DNA of 64,000 nt from Agrobacterium vitis (GCF_014926405.1 NZ_JACXXJ020000005.1:3205001-3269000), one strand, 5' to 3'. Positions 27,929 to 38,343 are shown, numbered from the stretch's first letter. Made by a program: numbers and translations. The notes: generated from the letters alone by a model not told the origin.

Positions 27929-29539
27929 ATGGAGGAGCTTGGAGTGAACAATAGCCGTCTTGGGATCGAGACCATTGGCTTGGGCAAGGCCGCCAATGTC
28001 CATTATAATCTGCTGCACGCCGCCCTTTATGAGCATGCGATCCGCAATGGTGAAGCCGTGCTGACAGCGGACGGCGCGCTTTTGGCCGAGACCGGACAGC
28101 ATACGGGCCGCTCGCCCAAGGACAAGTTCATCCTGCGTGACGCCAATACCGACAGCCAGATCTGGTGGGACAATAACAAGCCGATGTCGAAGGAGCATTT
28201 CGACATTCTGCATCAGGACATGCTGGCGCATGTGGCTGGCAAGACCCTGTTCGTCCAGGATCTGATTGGCGGCGCCGATGCCGCCAACGCTTTGCCAACC
28301 CGCGTGGTAACGGAACTCGCATGGCATTCGCTGTTTATTCGTAACTTGCTGATTCGTCCGGAACGCGCCGCGCTTGCCGATTTCGAAGCGAAATTCACCA
28401 TTATCGACCTGCCCAGCTTCAAGGCTGATCCGGCCCGTCATGGCTGCCGCACCGAAACGGTCATCGCCTGCGACTTCACCAACAATATCGTGCTGATCGC
28501 CGGTACCTACTATGCCGGTGAAATGAAGAAGTCGGTGTTCACGGCGCTCAACTACATGCTGCCCGCCAAACAGGTCATGCCGATGCATTGCTCGGCCAAT
28601 GTTGGCCCGGCTGGCGATTCGGCTGTGTTCTTCGGTCTGTCCGGCACCGGCAAAACCACGCTGTCGGCTGATCCGGCCCGCACGCTGATTGGCGATGACG
28701 AGCATGGTTGGGGCGAAGACGGCATCTTCAACTTCGAAGGCGGCTGCTACGCCAAGACCATCCGTCTGTCGGCAGAAGCTGAGCCGGAAATCTACGCCAC
28801 CACCAAGCGGTTCGGCACGGTGCTGGAAAATGTTGTTCTGGATGAAAACCGGGTCCCGGATTTCAACGATGGCTCGAAGACCGAAAATACCCGTTGCGCC
28901 TATCCGCTGAACTTCATTCCCAATGCCTCGCCCACCGGCCGCACCGGGCATCCGAAGACCATCATCATGCTGACCGCAGATGCCTTCGGCGTCATGCCGC
29001 CGATCGCCAAGCTGACACCAGAACAGGCGATGTACCACTTCCTTTCCGGCTACACTGCGAAAGTGGCTGGCACGGAGCGCGGCGTAACCGAGCCGGAAGC
29101 AACCTTCTCGACCTGCTTCGGCGCACCGTTCATGCCGCGTCATCCGGCAGAATATGGCAATCTGCTCAAGGAGTTGATTGCCCGCCACGAAGTGGATTGC
29201 TGGCTGGTCAACACTGGCTGGACCGGCGGTGCCTACGGCGTTGGTAACCGTATGCCGATCAAGGCAACTCGGGCGCTGCTGACGGCGGCTCTCTCCGGTG
29301 AGTTGAAGAAGGTCGAGTTCCGCACCGATGCCAATTTCGGTTTCGCGGTACCGGTTTCTGTCGAAGGCGTCGATACTAGCATTCTCGACCCCCGCTCGAC
29401 CTGGGCAAATGGGGCAGACTATGACGCGCAGGCCAAGAAACTGGTCGGCATGTTCATCGCCAATTTCGAGAAATTCGAAGCCCATGTGGACAGCAATGTT
29501 CGCGATGCGGCTCCGGTTCTGGCTGTTGCTGCGCAGTAA
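27929..29539 (+). CDS. pckA: Phosphoenolpyruvate carboxykinase (ATP)
   Basis: A 536-residue ATP-type PEP carboxykinase, making PEP from oxaloacetate for gluconeogenesis on C4-dicarboxylates. It has TGRSPKDKF near residue 60, the kinase loop [40 protein letters not shown], and [15 protein letters not shown]. The ATG at 27929 follows a GAAGAAGGA ribosome-binding sequence. A near-perfect terminator follows. The gene is divergent from chvI. Confidence 0.97.
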   Translation: MEELGVNNSRLGIETIGLGKAANVHYNLLHAALYEHAIRNGEAVLTADGALLAETGQHTGRSPKDKFILRDANTDSQIWWDNNKPMSKEHFDILHQDMLAHVAGKTLFVQDLIGGADAANALPTRVVTELAWHSLFIRNLLIRPERAALADFEAKFTIIDLPSFKADPARHGCRTETVIACDFTNNIVLIAGTYYAGEMKKSVFTALNYMLPAKQVMPMHCSANVGPAGDSAVFFGLSGTGKTTLSADPARTLIGDDEHGWGEDGIFNFEGGCYAKTIRLSAEAEPEIYATTKRFGTVLENVVLDENRVPDFNDGSKTENTRCAYPLNFIPNASPTGRTGHPKTIIMLTADAFGVMPPIAKLTPEQAMYHFLSGYTAKVAGTERGVTEPEATFSTCFGAPFMPRHPAEYGNLLKELIARHEVDCWLVNTGWTGGAYGVGNRMPIKATRALLTAALSGELKKVEFRTDANFGFAVPVSVEGVDTSILDPRSTWANGADYDAQAKKLVGMFIANFEKFEAHVDSNVRDAAPVLAVAAQ

Positions 29540-29540
29540 A

Positions 29541-29556
29541 CGTTTCACGTGTGACG
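29541..29556. promoter_or_regulatory. Weak parS-like site 3
   Basis: CGTTTCACGTGTGACG matches the parS consensus at 12 of 16 positions; only the GTTTCACGTG half is good. It lies immediately after the pckA stop. Confidence 0.3.
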
Positions 29557-29562
29557 ATTTGG

Positions 29563-29594
29563 AAAGCCCGGCGATGATCATCGCCGGGCTTTTT
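29563..29594 (+). terminator. Intrinsic terminator of pckA
   Basis: AAAGCCCGGCGATGA pairs with its complement TCATCGCCGGGCTTT, followed by T residues. The near-perfect palindrome ends about 55 bases after the stop codon. Confidence 0.9.
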
Positions 29595-29714
29595 CCATGG
29601 TGCATCTGCTCCAGAAAAACAGCACGGAAATCCAGTTATGATACCAGAGAGCCGAGATTTGCCTGAACTGGCGTTTTCCGCTACAGCCTCACGGCGAAAA
29701 GGCTGGACAGGACC

Positions 29715-30149
29715 ATGGCGAGCGAACCGCTCTATATCAATGACAGGATTACGATTGCCGGTTGGGAACTGACCGAGCAATTCGTGCTGGCTGGTGGTCC
29801 GGGTGGGCAAAATGTCAACAAAGTCTCGACCGCCGTCCAATTGTTCTTCCCGCTGACAAGCTCTCCCTCGCTCCCGGACCGTATCAAGACCAATGCCATC
29901 AAATTGGCAGGCCGACGGCTGTCCAAAGAAGGCGTGTTGTTGATCGCGGCCAGCCGCTTTCGAAGCCAGGAGCGAAATCGGGAAGATGCCCGCGAACGGC
30001 TAAAGGAATTGCTGCTCGAAGCAGCCAAACCGCCGCCACCGCCGCGCCGGAAGACCAAACCCACCAAGGGTTCGATCGAACGTAGGTTGAGGGCAAAGGT
30101 GGGACGCGGCGAAATCAAGAAAATGCGCGAGAAACCGGGGCAGGATTGA
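29715..30149 (+). CDS. arfB: Alternative ribosome-rescue factor ArfB (peptidyl-tRNA hydrolase)
   Basis: A 144-residue class I release-factor-like protein. The GGQ catalytic motif is in LAGGPGGQNVNKVSTAV near residue 30. The basic C-terminal tail (RRKTKPTKGSIERRLRAK then GRGEIKKMREK) fits the segment that inserts into the empty mRNA channel of stalled ribosomes. There is no codon-recognition domain, so this is ArfB/YaeJ and not RF1 or RF2. It stands alone between the pckA terminator and a convergent DUF3237 gene. Confidence 0.95.
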   Translation: MASEPLYINDRITIAGWELTEQFVLAGGPGGQNVNKVSTAVQLFFPLTSSPSLPDRIKTNAIKLAGRRLSKEGVLLIAASRFRSQERNREDARERLKELLLEAAKPPPPPRRKTKPTKGSIERRLRAKVGRGEIKKMREKPGQD

Positions 30150-30185
30150 TCGCTTTCCAAGCGTGGAAGACCTTCAGCCTTGGTC

Positions 30186-30764
30186 TTAAACCAGACTGAA
30201 GACCCGAATCAGCACCATTGGCTTGGGTCGCAGGCTGTGCAGGGTGCCGACAAAGACACGGCGGTTCAGCCAGTCATGCGGTCCATCAGGTGCGGTAATA
30301 TCGATATGCGAAAAAGCATATTGCGTGCCGTCCGGCTGGCGGTCGATCAAGACCCTGTTGTTGACGGTAATGATGGCACCGTCATCCGCCTGCAATTCAT
30401 AGAGCGCATTGAGAAGGCGCACACCGTCCTTGCGCAGCACTTGCCGGTCCGCACCTCCAGGCATGACCTTACCCTTGATCCGAGGTCCGGCAAATTCACC
30501 GCCGGTGATATTGATGATACGCCTGTCTCCCTGCGGGGACGCACCCATCTCAATCATATCCTGAAGGGTAAAAATCGCCTCATAGACGAACTCTGTCTGG
30601 GGCAAAACGATGGGAATGTCTGATAGCGGACCGCCGCCGGTTTTTGTATCCGCTGCCTGTCCGCTCTGCCCTGCGGCGGTCGCGGCTATCGCCGCCGCTG
30701 CCGCACCCAGAAACACACGCCTGCCGGAAACCGGTGCGGCTTTGTTGGGATCAATGAATGTCAT
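30186..30764 (-). CDS. DUF3237 family protein with Tat-type signal
   Basis: A 192-residue protein. The N-terminus SGRRVFLGAAAAAIAATAAG looks like a twin-arginine export signal followed by an Ala-rich hydrophobic core. The rest matches DUF3237, with FVYEAIFTLQDMIEMGASPQG, RRIINITGGEFAGPRIKGKV near the middle and FVGTLHSLRPKPMVLIRVFSLV at the end. The function of the family is unknown; a beta-barrel fold is predicted for it. It is a single gene convergent with arfB. Confidence 0.8.
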   Translation of the reverse strand: MTFIDPNKAAPVSGRRVFLGAAAAAIAATAAGQSGQAADTKTGGGPLSDIPIVLPQTEFVYEAIFTLQDMIEMGASPQGDRRIINITGGEFAGPRIKGKVMPGGADRQVLRKDGVRLLNALYELQADDGAIITVNNRVLIDRQPDGTQYAFSHIDITAPDGPHDWLNRRVFVGTLHSLRPKPMVLIRVFSLV

Positions 30765-30830
30765 AACTCTCCTCCCAGAGATAAAACCTCATGAAAACAT
30801 CAATTTATAATAATAGATGGGCGCAGTGCC

Positions 30831-31823
30831 CTATAATTTTCGCAGCGCCACCTGTTCAACCAGATGATTTTCTCCCTTGCGCAGGATCAAATCGGCCCGG
30901 GGCCGGGTCGGCTGGATATTGTCGCGCAGATTGATCAGGTTGATGTGGCTCCAGAGATTTTCGGCAATGGTTGAAGCTTCATCTTCGCTGATCGTCGCAT
31001 AACGGTGAAAGTAGGAATTCGGATCGCGGAAGGCCGTTTGGCGCAGCTTCATGAATCGCTTTACGTACCAATTGTGGATCAGGCTTTCCTCAGCATCGAT
31101 ATAGATCGAGAAGTCGAAGAAATCCGAGACCATCGGCACGATCTTGCCATCTCGCGGCAGATCGCGCGATTGCAGCACATTGATGCCCTCGAAAATCAGG
31201 ATATCCGGGCGGTCGATGATGGTATGTTGATCAGGCAGCACGTCATAGGTCAGGTGCGAATAGCGGGGCGCCTTGACATTCTGTTGCCCAGCCTTGATGG
31301 CCGACAGAAACCGCAGCAAAGCCGCCGTATCGTAACTCTCGGGAAACCCTTTGCGATTGAGCTTGTTGTCGCGCACCAGCGTCGCGTTCGAATACAGAAA
31401 GCCATCGGTGGTGACCAGATCAACTTTCGGGCTGGAAGGCCAGCGGGCCAAAAGCTCCTTCAGCACGCGCGCCGTGGTGGATTTGCCCACCGCCACCGAC
31501 CCGGCAATACCGATAATGAACGGCGTCTTGGTCACATTGGTGCTGAGAAAGCGGTTACGCTGCTCAAACAGCAATTGGGACGATTCGACATGCGAGGATA
31601 ACAGCCGCGACAGCGCCAGATAGATCCGCCGTACCTCGGCAAGATCGATCGGGTCATCGATGGATCGCAGGCGATGTACTTCGTCCAGGGTCAAGGTCAG
31701 CGGCGTATCGGCGCGAAACCGCGCCCATTCCTCCGACGAAAAGAACAGATAGGGCGAGTAGCTGCCTACCTGGAAATGATCAAGGGCTTCCTCCCCCTCG
31801 GCCTGCCTGATCGCTGTCGTCAT
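30831..31823 (-). CDS. coaA: Pantothenate kinase, type I
   Basis: A 330-residue type I pantothenate kinase, the first enzyme of coenzyme A synthesis. It has the P-loop [55 protein letters not shown] and [11 protein letters not shown], and ends with [15 protein letters not shown]. It lies 5 bases after hisE on the same strand, the usual his-coaA arrangement in rhizobia. Confidence 0.96.
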   Translation of the reverse strand: MTTAIRQAEGEEALDHFQVGSYSPYLFFSSEEWARFRADTPLTLTLDEVHRLRSIDDPIDLAEVRRIYLALSRLLSSHVESSQLLFEQRNRFLSTNVTKTPFIIGIAGSVAVGKSTTARVLKELLARWPSSPKVDLVTTDGFLYSNATLVRDNKLNRKGFPESYDTAALLRFLSAIKAGQQNVKAPRYSHLTYDVLPDQHTIIDRPDILIFEGINVLQSRDLPRDGKIVPMVSDFFDFSIYIDAEESLIHNWYVKRFMKLRQTAFRDPNSYFHRYATISEDEASTIAENLWSHINLINLRDNIQPTRPRADLILRKGENHLVEQVALRKL

Positions 31824-31828
31824 CTGTC

Positions 31829-32143
31829 CTACCGACTGGCCTTTTCGCTGAGGCCCGATTGGGCGGTGCGCCGTTGCAACTCTTCCATCACCGTTTCTAT
31901 CGGGATATCGGCAATTTTCAATACGACCAACAGGTGATAAAGCAAATCGGCACTCTCATAGATCAGGTTGGCGCGATCATTTTTGACCGCTGCCATCACC
32001 GCCTCGATAGCCTCTTCGCCAAGCTTCTTGGCGGCCTTGTCCTGGCCTGCCGTCACCAGCTTTGCTGTCCAGCTTTCATCCGGTGAGGCCTTGGCACGGG
32101 TGGCGACGATGGTCTCCAGATCGGACAGCGTGAATGTGGTCAT
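31829..32143 (-). CDS. hisE: Phosphoribosyl-ATP diphosphatase
   Basis: A 104-residue MazG-like pyrophosphohydrolase for the second step of histidine synthesis. The acidic metal-binding residues occur in [19 protein letters not shown] and [16 protein letters not shown]. It lies between hisF (12-base gap) and coaA (5-base gap) on the minus strand. The upstream first-step genes (hisG, hisZ, hisD) and hisI are not in the window. Confidence 0.95.
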   Translation of the reverse strand: MTTFTLSDLETIVATRAKASPDESWTAKLVTAGQDKAAKKLGEEAIEAVMAAVKNDRANLIYESADLLYHLLVVLKIADIPIETVMEELQRRTAQSGLSEKASR

Positions 32144-32155
32144 GAAATTGCCCTT

Positions 32156-32950
32156 TCAGGCCTGGTCGAGACGCATGGGGATACCGGCATTGGCCATATG
32201 AGCCTTGGCCTCGGCTATCGAATAGGTCCCGAAATGGAAAATCGACGCCGCGAGAACGGCAGTGGCATGGCCTTGCCTGACGCCCGCCACCAGATCATCC
32301 AACGTGCCAACGCCGCCAGAGGCAATCACCGGCACCCTAACCGCATCGGCAATGGCGCGGGTCAGTTCCAAATCATAACCGCTTTTGGTGCCGTCACGAT
32401 CCATTGACGTGACCAGCAATTCGCCTGCGCCGCGCTCGACCATTTTGACCGCAAATTCGACAGCGTCAATGCCGGTCGCATTGCGCCCTCCATGGGTATA
32501 AATCTCCCAGGCGCTGAGATTGTCGCCACCGCTGGCCTGGCTTCGGCGACGTTTTGCATCAATGGAAACCACAATACATTGATTGCCGAATTTATCGGCG
32601 GCTTCAGCGACAAAATCGGGATTACTCACGGCTGCCGAGTTGATTGAAACCTTATCGGCCCCGGCCAGCAGCAGCTTGCGAATATCGCCGACCGCCCGCA
32701 CACCGCCCCCCACCGTGACCGGCATGAAGCAATGATCTGCGGTGCGGGCGACGACATCAAAAATCGTCTCGCGATTATCAGATGAGGCGGTAATGTCCAA
32801 AAAGCAAAGCTCATCGGCACCGGCTGCGTCATAGGCCTTGGCCGCTTCGACAGGATCACCGGCATCAATCAGATCAACAAAGTTCACGCCCTTGACGACT
32901 CGGCCATCCTTCACGTCGAGACAAGGAATAATGCGGGCCTTGAGTGTCAC
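32156..32950 (-). CDS. hisF: Imidazole glycerol phosphate synthase, cyclase subunit
   Basis: A 264-residue TIM-barrel protein that uses ammonia from HisH to form IGP and AICAR. The catalytic Asp residues are in [15 protein letters not shown] and [13 protein letters not shown]. The best start is the GTG at 32950 ([10 protein letters not shown] follows), the same position relative to the conserved N-terminus as in relatives. An ATG in frame at 33004 would add 18 residues derived from a recent insertion. The region upstream is odd: a 53-bp copy of the hisF start lies 107 bases upstream, and its mini-gene ends with GTGA on the hisF start. Confidence 0.94.
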   Translation of the reverse strand: MTLKARIIPCLDVKDGRVVKGVNFVDLIDAGDPVEAAKAYDAAGADELCFLDITASSDNRETIFDVVARTADHCFMPVTVGGGVRAVGDIRKLLLAGADKVSINSAAVSNPDFVAEAADKFGNQCIVVSIDAKRRRSQASGGDNLSAWEIYTHGGRNATGIDAVEFAVKMVERGAGELLVTSMDRDGTKSGYDLELTRAIADAVRVPVIASGGVGTLDDLVAGVRQGHATAVLAASIFHFGTYSIAEAKAHMANAGIPMRLDQA

Positions 32951-33065
32951 AGGATGGCCTCTCTTTTTGCTTGCGTGTCCTCGCCGCTTTGCGGCTGCGG
33001 GCATCGCGGGCTATCCTTCACGTCGAGACAGGAAATAATGCGGGCCTTGAGTGTCACAGGATGGC
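32906..33065. repeat. 53-bp direct duplication at the hisA-hisF junction
   Basis: Copies at 32906-32958 and 33013-33065 differ at two or three bases (ACAAGGAATAATG versus ACAGGAAATAATG). They include the hisF start and the last codons of hisA. Between them lie 54 extra bases that include a GCCGC-AAA-GCGGC hairpin. Confidence 0.92.
32947..33057 (-). pseudogene. Duplicated 5' fragment of hisF (36-codon mini-gene)
   Basis: A GTG at 33057 opens a frame reading [16 protein letters not shown], a near copy of the hisF N-terminus, then unrelated sequence, then REAIL and TGA. The GTG overlaps the hisA stop (GTGA) and its own stop overlaps the hisF GTG in the same way. It has no functional domain. It may still pass ribosomes from hisA to hisF. 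Confidence 0.85.
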
Positions 33066-33800
33066 ATCCTTTTTCGCATTGGCAATCAAGGCCAGCGCTT
33101 CCGCCGGATCAATCCGCCCATCATAAAGGGCGCGACCGGAAATTGCACCTTCCAGTTTGCGCGCATCCGGCTCCAGCATCCGGCGGATATCCTCTATTGA
33201 CGCCAACCCGCCAGACGCGATGACAGGAATGGAGACAGCCTCCGCCAGTTCCAGCGTCGAAGCCCAGTTTATTCCAGTCAGAATGCCGTCCCGGTCGATA
33301 TCCGTATAGATGATTGCCGCAACGCCTGCGCCTTCAAACTTCTTCGCCAGCTCGACCACGCCGAGTTCAGAGGCCTCCGCCCAGCCTTCCACGGCCACCT
33401 TGCCACCCTTGGCATCGATGCCAACAGCGATCTTGCCGGGGAAAAGCTTGCAAGCCTCAATCACCAGCGCCGGATCACGCACGGCGACCGTGCCGAGAAT
33501 AACGCGCGACAGGCCGTGCTGGAGCCAGGTCTCGATATGGGCAAGACTGCGGATGCCGCCGCCCAGCTGGACCGGATTTTTCGTGGCCTTGAGAATGGCA
33601 TCCACCGCCGCGCCATTGACGCTTTCACCGGCAAAGGCGCCGTTCAGATCAACAACATGCAGCCATTCAAAGCCCTGGTCTTCAAAGGCCTTGGCCTGTG
33701 CACCGGGGTCGGGATTGTAGACCGTGGCTTGCTCCATATCGCCCAGCTTGAGGCGAACGCATTGGCCGTCTTTAAGGTCGATGGCGGGAAAGAGGATCAT
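33054..33800 (-). CDS. hisA: Phosphoribosylformimino-AICAR-phosphate isomerase
   Basis: A 248-residue TIM-barrel isomerase of histidine synthesis. [18 protein letters not shown] gives the first catalytic Asp and [14 protein letters not shown] the second. QLGGGIRSL and [13 protein letters not shown] are the phosphate-binding loops. It starts 24 bases after hisH and ends with ATCCTGTGA, overlapping a duplicated hisF start. Confidence 0.96.
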   Translation of the reverse strand: MILFPAIDLKDGQCVRLKLGDMEQATVYNPDPGAQAKAFEDQGFEWLHVVDLNGAFAGESVNGAAVDAILKATKNPVQLGGGIRSLAHIETWLQHGLSRVILGTVAVRDPALVIEACKLFPGKIAVGIDAKGGKVAVEGWAEASELGVVELAKKFEGAGVAAIIYTDIDRDGILTGINWASTLELAEAVSIPVIASGGLASIEDIRRMLEPDARKLEGAISGRALYDGRIDPAEALALIANAKKDAIL

Positions 33801-33824
33801 CGTATGCTATCCATCGGCACGGGC

Positions 33825-34475
33825 TCACGGCACCCAATTGAGAAAATTAGAAATCAGCTGGAGACCCAGTGTCTGGCTCTTTTCCGGATGGAATTGCGCG
33901 CCTGCCATATTGTCACGCCCCACAAAAGCGGTCATCGAGCCGCCGTAATCGGTCGTCGCAATGATCTCATCGGCATTGCTGGCCGCCAGATGGTAGGAAT
34001 GGACGAAATAGGCATGCAGCCCATCATTACCGGTGGCAATCCCGTCAAACAGCGGATGCGGACGGGCAAGTGTCAGCGTGTTCCAGCCGATCTGCGGGAT
34101 CTTCAGGCCCGGATCGGAAGGGGTCATTTCCACCACATCGCCCTTGATCCAGCCGAGGCCTTCGGTCACGGTTTTTTCCAAACCGCGCGACGACATCAGC
34201 TGCATCCCGACGCAGATGCCGAGGAAGGGGCGGGCCTTGACCTCGACCGCTTCGATCAGCGCTTCATGCATGCCGGGCACCGCATCGAGGCCCCGCTTGC
34301 AATCTGCATAGGCACCGACGCCGGGCAAGACGATCCGGTCGGCGGTTGCCACCCGGTCTGCCTTGTCGGTCAGTTCGATTTCGGCATCAAGGCCGGATTC
34401 CCGGGAGGCCCGCTCGAACGCCTTGGTGGCGGAGCGCAGATTGCCCGATCCGTAGTCAATAATCACAACACGCAT
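33825..34475 (-). CDS. hisH: Imidazole glycerol phosphate synthase, glutaminase subunit
   Basis: A 216-residue class I glutamine amidotransferase. The nucleophile is in [12 protein letters not shown], and the His and Glu of the triad are in [22 protein letters not shown] opens the protein. It feeds ammonia to HisF. It lies 27 bases after hisB and 24 bases before hisA. Confidence 0.96.
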   Translation of the reverse strand: MRVVIIDYGSGNLRSATKAFERASRESGLDAEIELTDKADRVATADRIVLPGVGAYADCKRGLDAVPGMHEALIEAVEVKARPFLGICVGMQLMSSRGLEKTVTEGLGWIKGDVVEMTPSDPGLKIPQIGWNTLTLARPHPLFDGIATGNDGLHAYFVHSYHLAASNADEIIATTDYGGSMTAFVGRDNMAGAQFHPEKSQTLGLQLISNFLNWVP

Positions 34476-34502
34476 GGAGGTTCAGATCCTCAACTTGATC
34501 GT

Positions 34503-35099
34503 TTACAGCATTCCCTTGGTGGACGGAATGCGGCCCGCCTGGCGGGGGTCAATTTCGGTCGCGCTGCGCAGGGCGCGGGCGACGGCCTTGAAGCAGGTTT
34601 CGGCGATATGATGGTTATTAGCGCCATAATGATTGAGGATATGCAGGGTAATACCGGCATTCTGCGCCAGCGCCTGAAAGAATTCCCGCACCAGTTCGGT
34701 GTCGAATGTGCCGATCTTCGGTGCCGAAAACGCGACGTTCCAAACCAGGAAAGGCCGTCCCGAAACATCAATGGCCGCCTTGGTCATCGTCTCGTCCATG
34801 GCAAGATCAATCGAGGCATAGCGTACGATGCCACGCCGATCGCCCAATGCCTTGGAAATCGCCTGGCCGATGGCAATGCCGGTGTCTTCGACGGTGTGGT
34901 GATCGTCGATATGCAGGTCGCCCGTCACGTCGATATCCATATCGATCAGCGAATGGCGGCTGAGCTGGTCCAGCATGTGGTCGAAGAAACCAACCCCCGT
35001 CGAAATCTTCGAAGTGCCGGTGCCGTCGATAGTGACGGAAACCGAGACCGAGGTTTCGTTGGTCTTGCGCGAAATGCTGGCGCTGCGGCTCTCTGCCAT
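34503..35099 (-). CDS. hisB: Imidazoleglycerol-phosphate dehydratase
   Basis: A 198-residue single-function IGP dehydratase. Metal-binding motifs are [29 protein letters not shown], and the C-terminal half's [21 protein letters not shown]. There is no phosphatase domain. It is the first gene of the hisB-hisH-hisA-hisF-hisE-coaA run, divergent from hslV; the 194-base gap holds both promoters. Confidence 0.96.
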   Translation of the reverse strand: MAESRSASISRKTNETSVSVSVTIDGTGTSKISTGVGFFDHMLDQLSRHSLIDMDIDVTGDLHIDDHHTVEDTGIAIGQAISKALGDRRGIVRYASIDLAMDETMTKAAIDVSGRPFLVWNVAFSAPKIGTFDTELVREFFQALAQNAGITLHILNHYGANNHHIAETCFKAVARALRSATEIDPRQAGRIPSTKGML

Positions 35100-35293
35100 G
35101 GCCTTCTCCTTGAAAAGATGCCGTTCCTTATCAGGCGGGGGTTGAAATATCCAGCAGGACGAGCCGGGTTTTTCGGCGATCCGGCATCGGGATAGCGACC
35201 AACCGTCTTGGCGTTTGCAATTGTCTTTTGGCCGCTTACATAAAGGTCAATCGAAGCGCCGGATTGGACGGCGATGGACTGGAACGGATCGAT

Positions 35294-35854
35294 ATGAGCG
35301 AACATAATCCCTATGGAACCATGCATGGCACCACGATTATCACGGTGCGCAAGGGCGGCATGGTGGTGATGGCCGGTGACGGACAGGTCAGCCTTGGTCA
35401 GACAGTGATGAAGGGCAATGCCCGCAAGGTGCGCCGCATTGGCAAGGGCGAAGTGATCGCCGGTTTTGCCGGAGCGACCGCGGATGCCTTCACCCTGCTG
35501 GAACGGCTGGAAAAGAAGCTGGAGCAATATCCGGGTCAGTTGATGCGCGCCGCCGTCGAGCTTGCCAAGGACTGGCGCACCGACAAATATCTGCGCAATC
35601 TGGAAGCGATGATGCTGGTGGCCGACAAAACGGTGACACTGGCGATTACCGGCAATGGCGATGTGCTGGAACCCGAACATGGCACGATTGCCATCGGTTC
35701 AGGCGGCAATTACGCGCTGGCTGCGGCTCTGGCCTTGATGGATACCGAAAAGTCGGCGGAAGAAGTGGCGCGCAAGGCCATGAAAATCGCTGCCGATATC
35801 TGCGTTTATACCAATGAAAACGTGCTGGTCGAAACGCTGGAAAGCGCCAACTGA
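35294..35854 (+). CDS. hslV: ATP-dependent protease subunit HslV (ClpQ)
   Basis: A 186-residue threonine protease. The propeptide ends before the catalytic Thr in [12 protein letters not shown], and [19 protein letters not shown] follows. The ATG at 35294 ([12 protein letters not shown]) gives a 12- to 13-residue propeptide; an upstream in-frame ATG at 35228 would add 22 unlikely residues. It precedes hslU by 37 bases. Confidence 0.95.
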   Translation: MSEHNPYGTMHGTTIITVRKGGMVVMAGDGQVSLGQTVMKGNARKVRRIGKGEVIAGFAGATADAFTLLERLEKKLEQYPGQLMRAAVELAKDWRTDKYLRNLEAMMLVADKTVTLAITGNGDVLEPEHGTIAIGSGGNYALAAALALMDTEKSAEEVARKAMKIAADICVYTNENVLVETLESAN

Positions 35855-35891
35855 CCGCCCTCCTTTTCCCCTCTTCCCAGGTGTAATCTCA

Positions 35892-37199
35892 ATGACAACT
35901 TTTTCACCCCGCGAAATCGTCTCGGAACTCGACCGCTATATCATCGGTCAGAACGATGCAAAGCGTGCCGTGGCGATTGCGCTGCGCAACCGCTGGCGCC
36001 GCCAGCAGCTCGATGAGAGCCTGCGCGACGAGGTCATGCCCAAGAACATCCTGATGATCGGCCCGACCGGCGTCGGCAAGACCGAAATCTCCCGACGCCT
36101 CGCCAAACTGGCGGGCGCACCCTTCATCAAGGTCGAGGCCACGAAATTCACCGAGGTCGGCTATGTCGGCCGCGATGTGGAACAGATCATCCGTGATCTC
36201 GTGGAAATTGGCATCGGCCTGATCAAGGAAAAGAAGCGGCTGGAGGTGGAAGCCAAGGCCCATGCCGGGGCCGAGGAACGGGTGCTGGATGCGCTGGTCG
36301 GCGCCACCGCCTCGCCCGCCACCCGTGATAGCTTCCGCAAGAAACTGCGGGCCGGAGAGCTGGACGACAAGGAAATCGATATCGAGGTTGCAGAGACAAG
36401 CTCCGGCATGCCGGGCTTTGAGATTCCCGGCATGCCGGGGGCCAATGTCGGCATTCTCAACCTTTCCGACATGTTTGGCAAAGCGATGGGCGGCCGCACC
36501 AAAAAGGTCCGCACCACCGTCAAGACCTCCTACGCCGATCTGATCCGCGACGAATCCGACAAGCTGATCGACAATGAAGTGATCCAGCGCGAGGCGGTAA
36601 AGTCGGTTGAAAACGATGGCATCGTCTTCCTGGACGAAATCGACAAGATCGCCAACCGCGAAGGCGCCATGGGCGCCGGTGTGTCGCGCGAAGGTGTGCA
36701 GCGCGACCTTCTGCCCCTGGTGGAAGGCACGACAGTTGCCACCAAATACGGGCCGGTGAAGACCGACCATATCCTGTTTATCGCGTCGGGGGCCTTCCAT
36801 GTCTCCAAGCCGTCCGACCTCCTGCCGGAATTGCAGGGCCGGTTGCCGATCCGGGTGGAGTTGAAGGCACTGACCAAGGAGGATTTTCGCCGGATTCTGA
36901 CGGAAACCGAGGCCAGCCTCATTCGTCAATATATCGCGCTGATGGCCACTGAACAGTTGGATCTCGAGTTTACCGAGGATGCCATCGACGCGCTGGCGGA
37001 TGTTGCCGTCAACCTCAATAGCTCGATTGAAAATATCGGCGCGCGGCGTTTGCAGACGGTGATGGAGCGGGTGCTCGACGACATTTCCTTCAACGCGCCG
37101 GATCGCGGCGGTGCGAAAGTGATGATCGATTCGGCCTATGTGCGCGAGCATGTCGGCGAAATCGCCGCCGATGCGGATCTGTCGCGCTATATTCTGTGA
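35892..37199 (+). CDS. hslU: ATPase subunit HslU (ClpY)
   Basis: A 435-residue AAA+ unfoldase that feeds substrates to HslV. Walker A is [19 protein letters not shown], Walker [13 protein letters not shown], sensor and arginine regions are in [15 protein letters not shown] [15 protein letters not shown] and [16 protein letters not shown], and the C-terminus ends in the conserved DLSRYIL, which docks into HslV. The ATG at 35892 starts the conserved [14 protein letters not shown]. Confidence 0.97.
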   Translation: MTTFSPREIVSELDRYIIGQNDAKRAVAIALRNRWRRQQLDESLRDEVMPKNILMIGPTGVGKTEISRRLAKLAGAPFIKVEATKFTEVGYVGRDVEQIIRDLVEIGIGLIKEKKRLEVEAKAHAGAEERVLDALVGATASPATRDSFRKKLRAGELDDKEIDIEVAETSSGMPGFEIPGMPGANVGILNLSDMFGKAMGGRTKKVRTTVKTSYADLIRDESDKLIDNEVIQREAVKSVENDGIVFLDEIDKIANREGAMGAGVSREGVQRDLLPLVEGTTVATKYGPVKTDHILFIASGAFHVSKPSDLLPELQGRLPIRVELKALTKEDFRRILTETEASLIRQYIALMATEQLDLEFTEDAIDALADVAVNLNSSIENIGARRLQTVMERVLDDISFNAPDRGGAKVMIDSAYVREHVGEIAADADLSRYIL

Positions 37200-37280
37200 T
37201 GTTTTCGCACCGGAATGGGGTGAAATCGGCAAATCACCGCCCTAATTCGGCCTTGTGACCAGCCGAGAGTCGACAGCACC

Positions 37281-37304
37281 GGCCCTCCCTCTATAAGGAG
37301 GGCC
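37281..37304 (+). terminator. Hairpin after hslU
   Basis: GGCCCTCC and GGAGGGCC form an 8-bp stem around CTCTATAA about 80 bases after hslU. There is no T-run, so it is a hairpin of uncertain termination strength. Confidence 0.45.
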
Positions 37305-37372
37305 GCTCGCCGTAATAGGGCAAGGCGGTATCGGGTTGGTGAAACATCGTTCCGATCTGCAATATATACGGG

Positions 37373-38329
37373 ATGGAAATGGTGCGTCGCTTAGCTCTGG
37401 TCTTTATTCTTTCGGTTTCATGTGCTTTTTCCGCTGCCTTCGTGCCGGAAATCCAGGCTGCCGAGGTGCGAATAGTGCCTGCGGGCAATCGCAATGCTGA
37501 ACAGCCGCCCATTCCCGGCGCATCGAAGCAGCGCACCAAGGAAACCAAGACCACCTTCGATCTGAAATACGAGAAGATTCGCGATCTTCTCATCAAGGAC
37601 CGCCAATTGATCGGCAAGATCAAGAAAACCGCGGCGGCCTATGATATCGACCCGATCCATATCGTTGGTGCGCTGGTCGGTGAGCACACCTATAATGTCG
37701 ATGCCTACGATACATTGCAGAGCTACTATGTGAAGGCCGCCTCTTATGCCGGTCACACGTTCCGCTTTGCCTATGATGGCGAGGATGTCGATGATTTCGT
37801 CGCCCGCCCGGAATTTGCCGCTTGCGCCGACTTGAAGGATTCGGCAAAACTCTGGACCTGCCGGGAAAATGTCTGGGAAGACAAGTTCCAGGGCAAGCGG
37901 GTCGGCAACAAGAGCTTTCCCAACAACCGCTTCAGCGCGGTGTTTTTCCAGCCGTTCTATGCCGGGCAGACATTTGGCCTTGGCCAGATCAATCCGCTGA
38001 CGGCATTAATGCTAACCGATATGGTCCACAAGACATCAGGCTATCCCAAGCTGGACGAGAAGGATGCGGCAGGGCTCTATAAGGCCATCATGGACCCGGA
38101 TACGTCACTCGCCTATATCGCGGCGATCATCCGCAAATCCATCGATGACTATAAAACCTATGCCAATGTGGATATTTCCAACAATCCCGGCCTGACGGCG
38201 ACGCTTTACAATGTCGGGAATTCCGAGGCGCGGGCGCGGGCGCTGGGACGTCGTGGCGGCCTGCCGGAAGAAAATTACTATGGCTGGCTGGTCAATGACC
38301 GGCTGAAAGAACTTGAAGGCCTGCTCTAG
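37373..38329 (+). CDS. DUF1402 family secreted protein
   Basis: A 318-residue protein with an N-terminal signal peptide (LALVFILSVSCAFSAAFVPEIQA). The remainder matches DUF1402, a family seen mostly in rhizobia and relatives, with VGALVGEHTYNVDAYDTLQ, FGLGQINPLTALMLTDMVHK and ATLYNVGNSEARARALG. The glutamate in GALVGEHT and the GLGQINP and LYNVG motifs resemble lytic transglycosylases, so a muramidase-like fold is possible but not established. An alternative ATG two codons later (37379) is equally good. It follows hslVU on the same strand. Confidence 0.85.
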   Translation: MEMVRRLALVFILSVSCAFSAAFVPEIQAAEVRIVPAGNRNAEQPPIPGASKQRTKETKTTFDLKYEKIRDLLIKDRQLIGKIKKTAAAYDIDPIHIVGALVGEHTYNVDAYDTLQSYYVKAASYAGHTFRFAYDGEDVDDFVARPEFAACADLKDSAKLWTCRENVWEDKFQGKRVGNKSFPNNRFSAVFFQPFYAGQTFGLGQINPLTALMLTDMVHKTSGYPKLDEKDAAGLYKAIMDPDTSLAYIAAIIRKSIDDYKTYANVDISNNPGLTATLYNVGNSEARARALGRRGGLPEENYYGWLVNDRLKELEGLL

Positions 38330-38343
38330 GCCCTGTGAGGGCC
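38329..38343 (+). terminator. Weak hairpin after the DUF1402 gene
   Basis: GGCCCT-GTG-AGGGCC begins in the stop codon region and is followed by TCATCTTT. The stem is short and the T-run poor. Confidence 0.35.

Noticed and set aside
27902..29605. 567-codon minus-strand frame antisense to pckA
   Set aside because: Shadow of pckA; no recognisable domain, no ribosome-binding site, and its ends run into terminator sequence.
33516..35195. 559-codon plus-strand frame across hisA, hisH and hisB
   Set aside because: It crosses three conserved genes and their gaps on the opposite strand, so it cannot be a genuine conserved protein.
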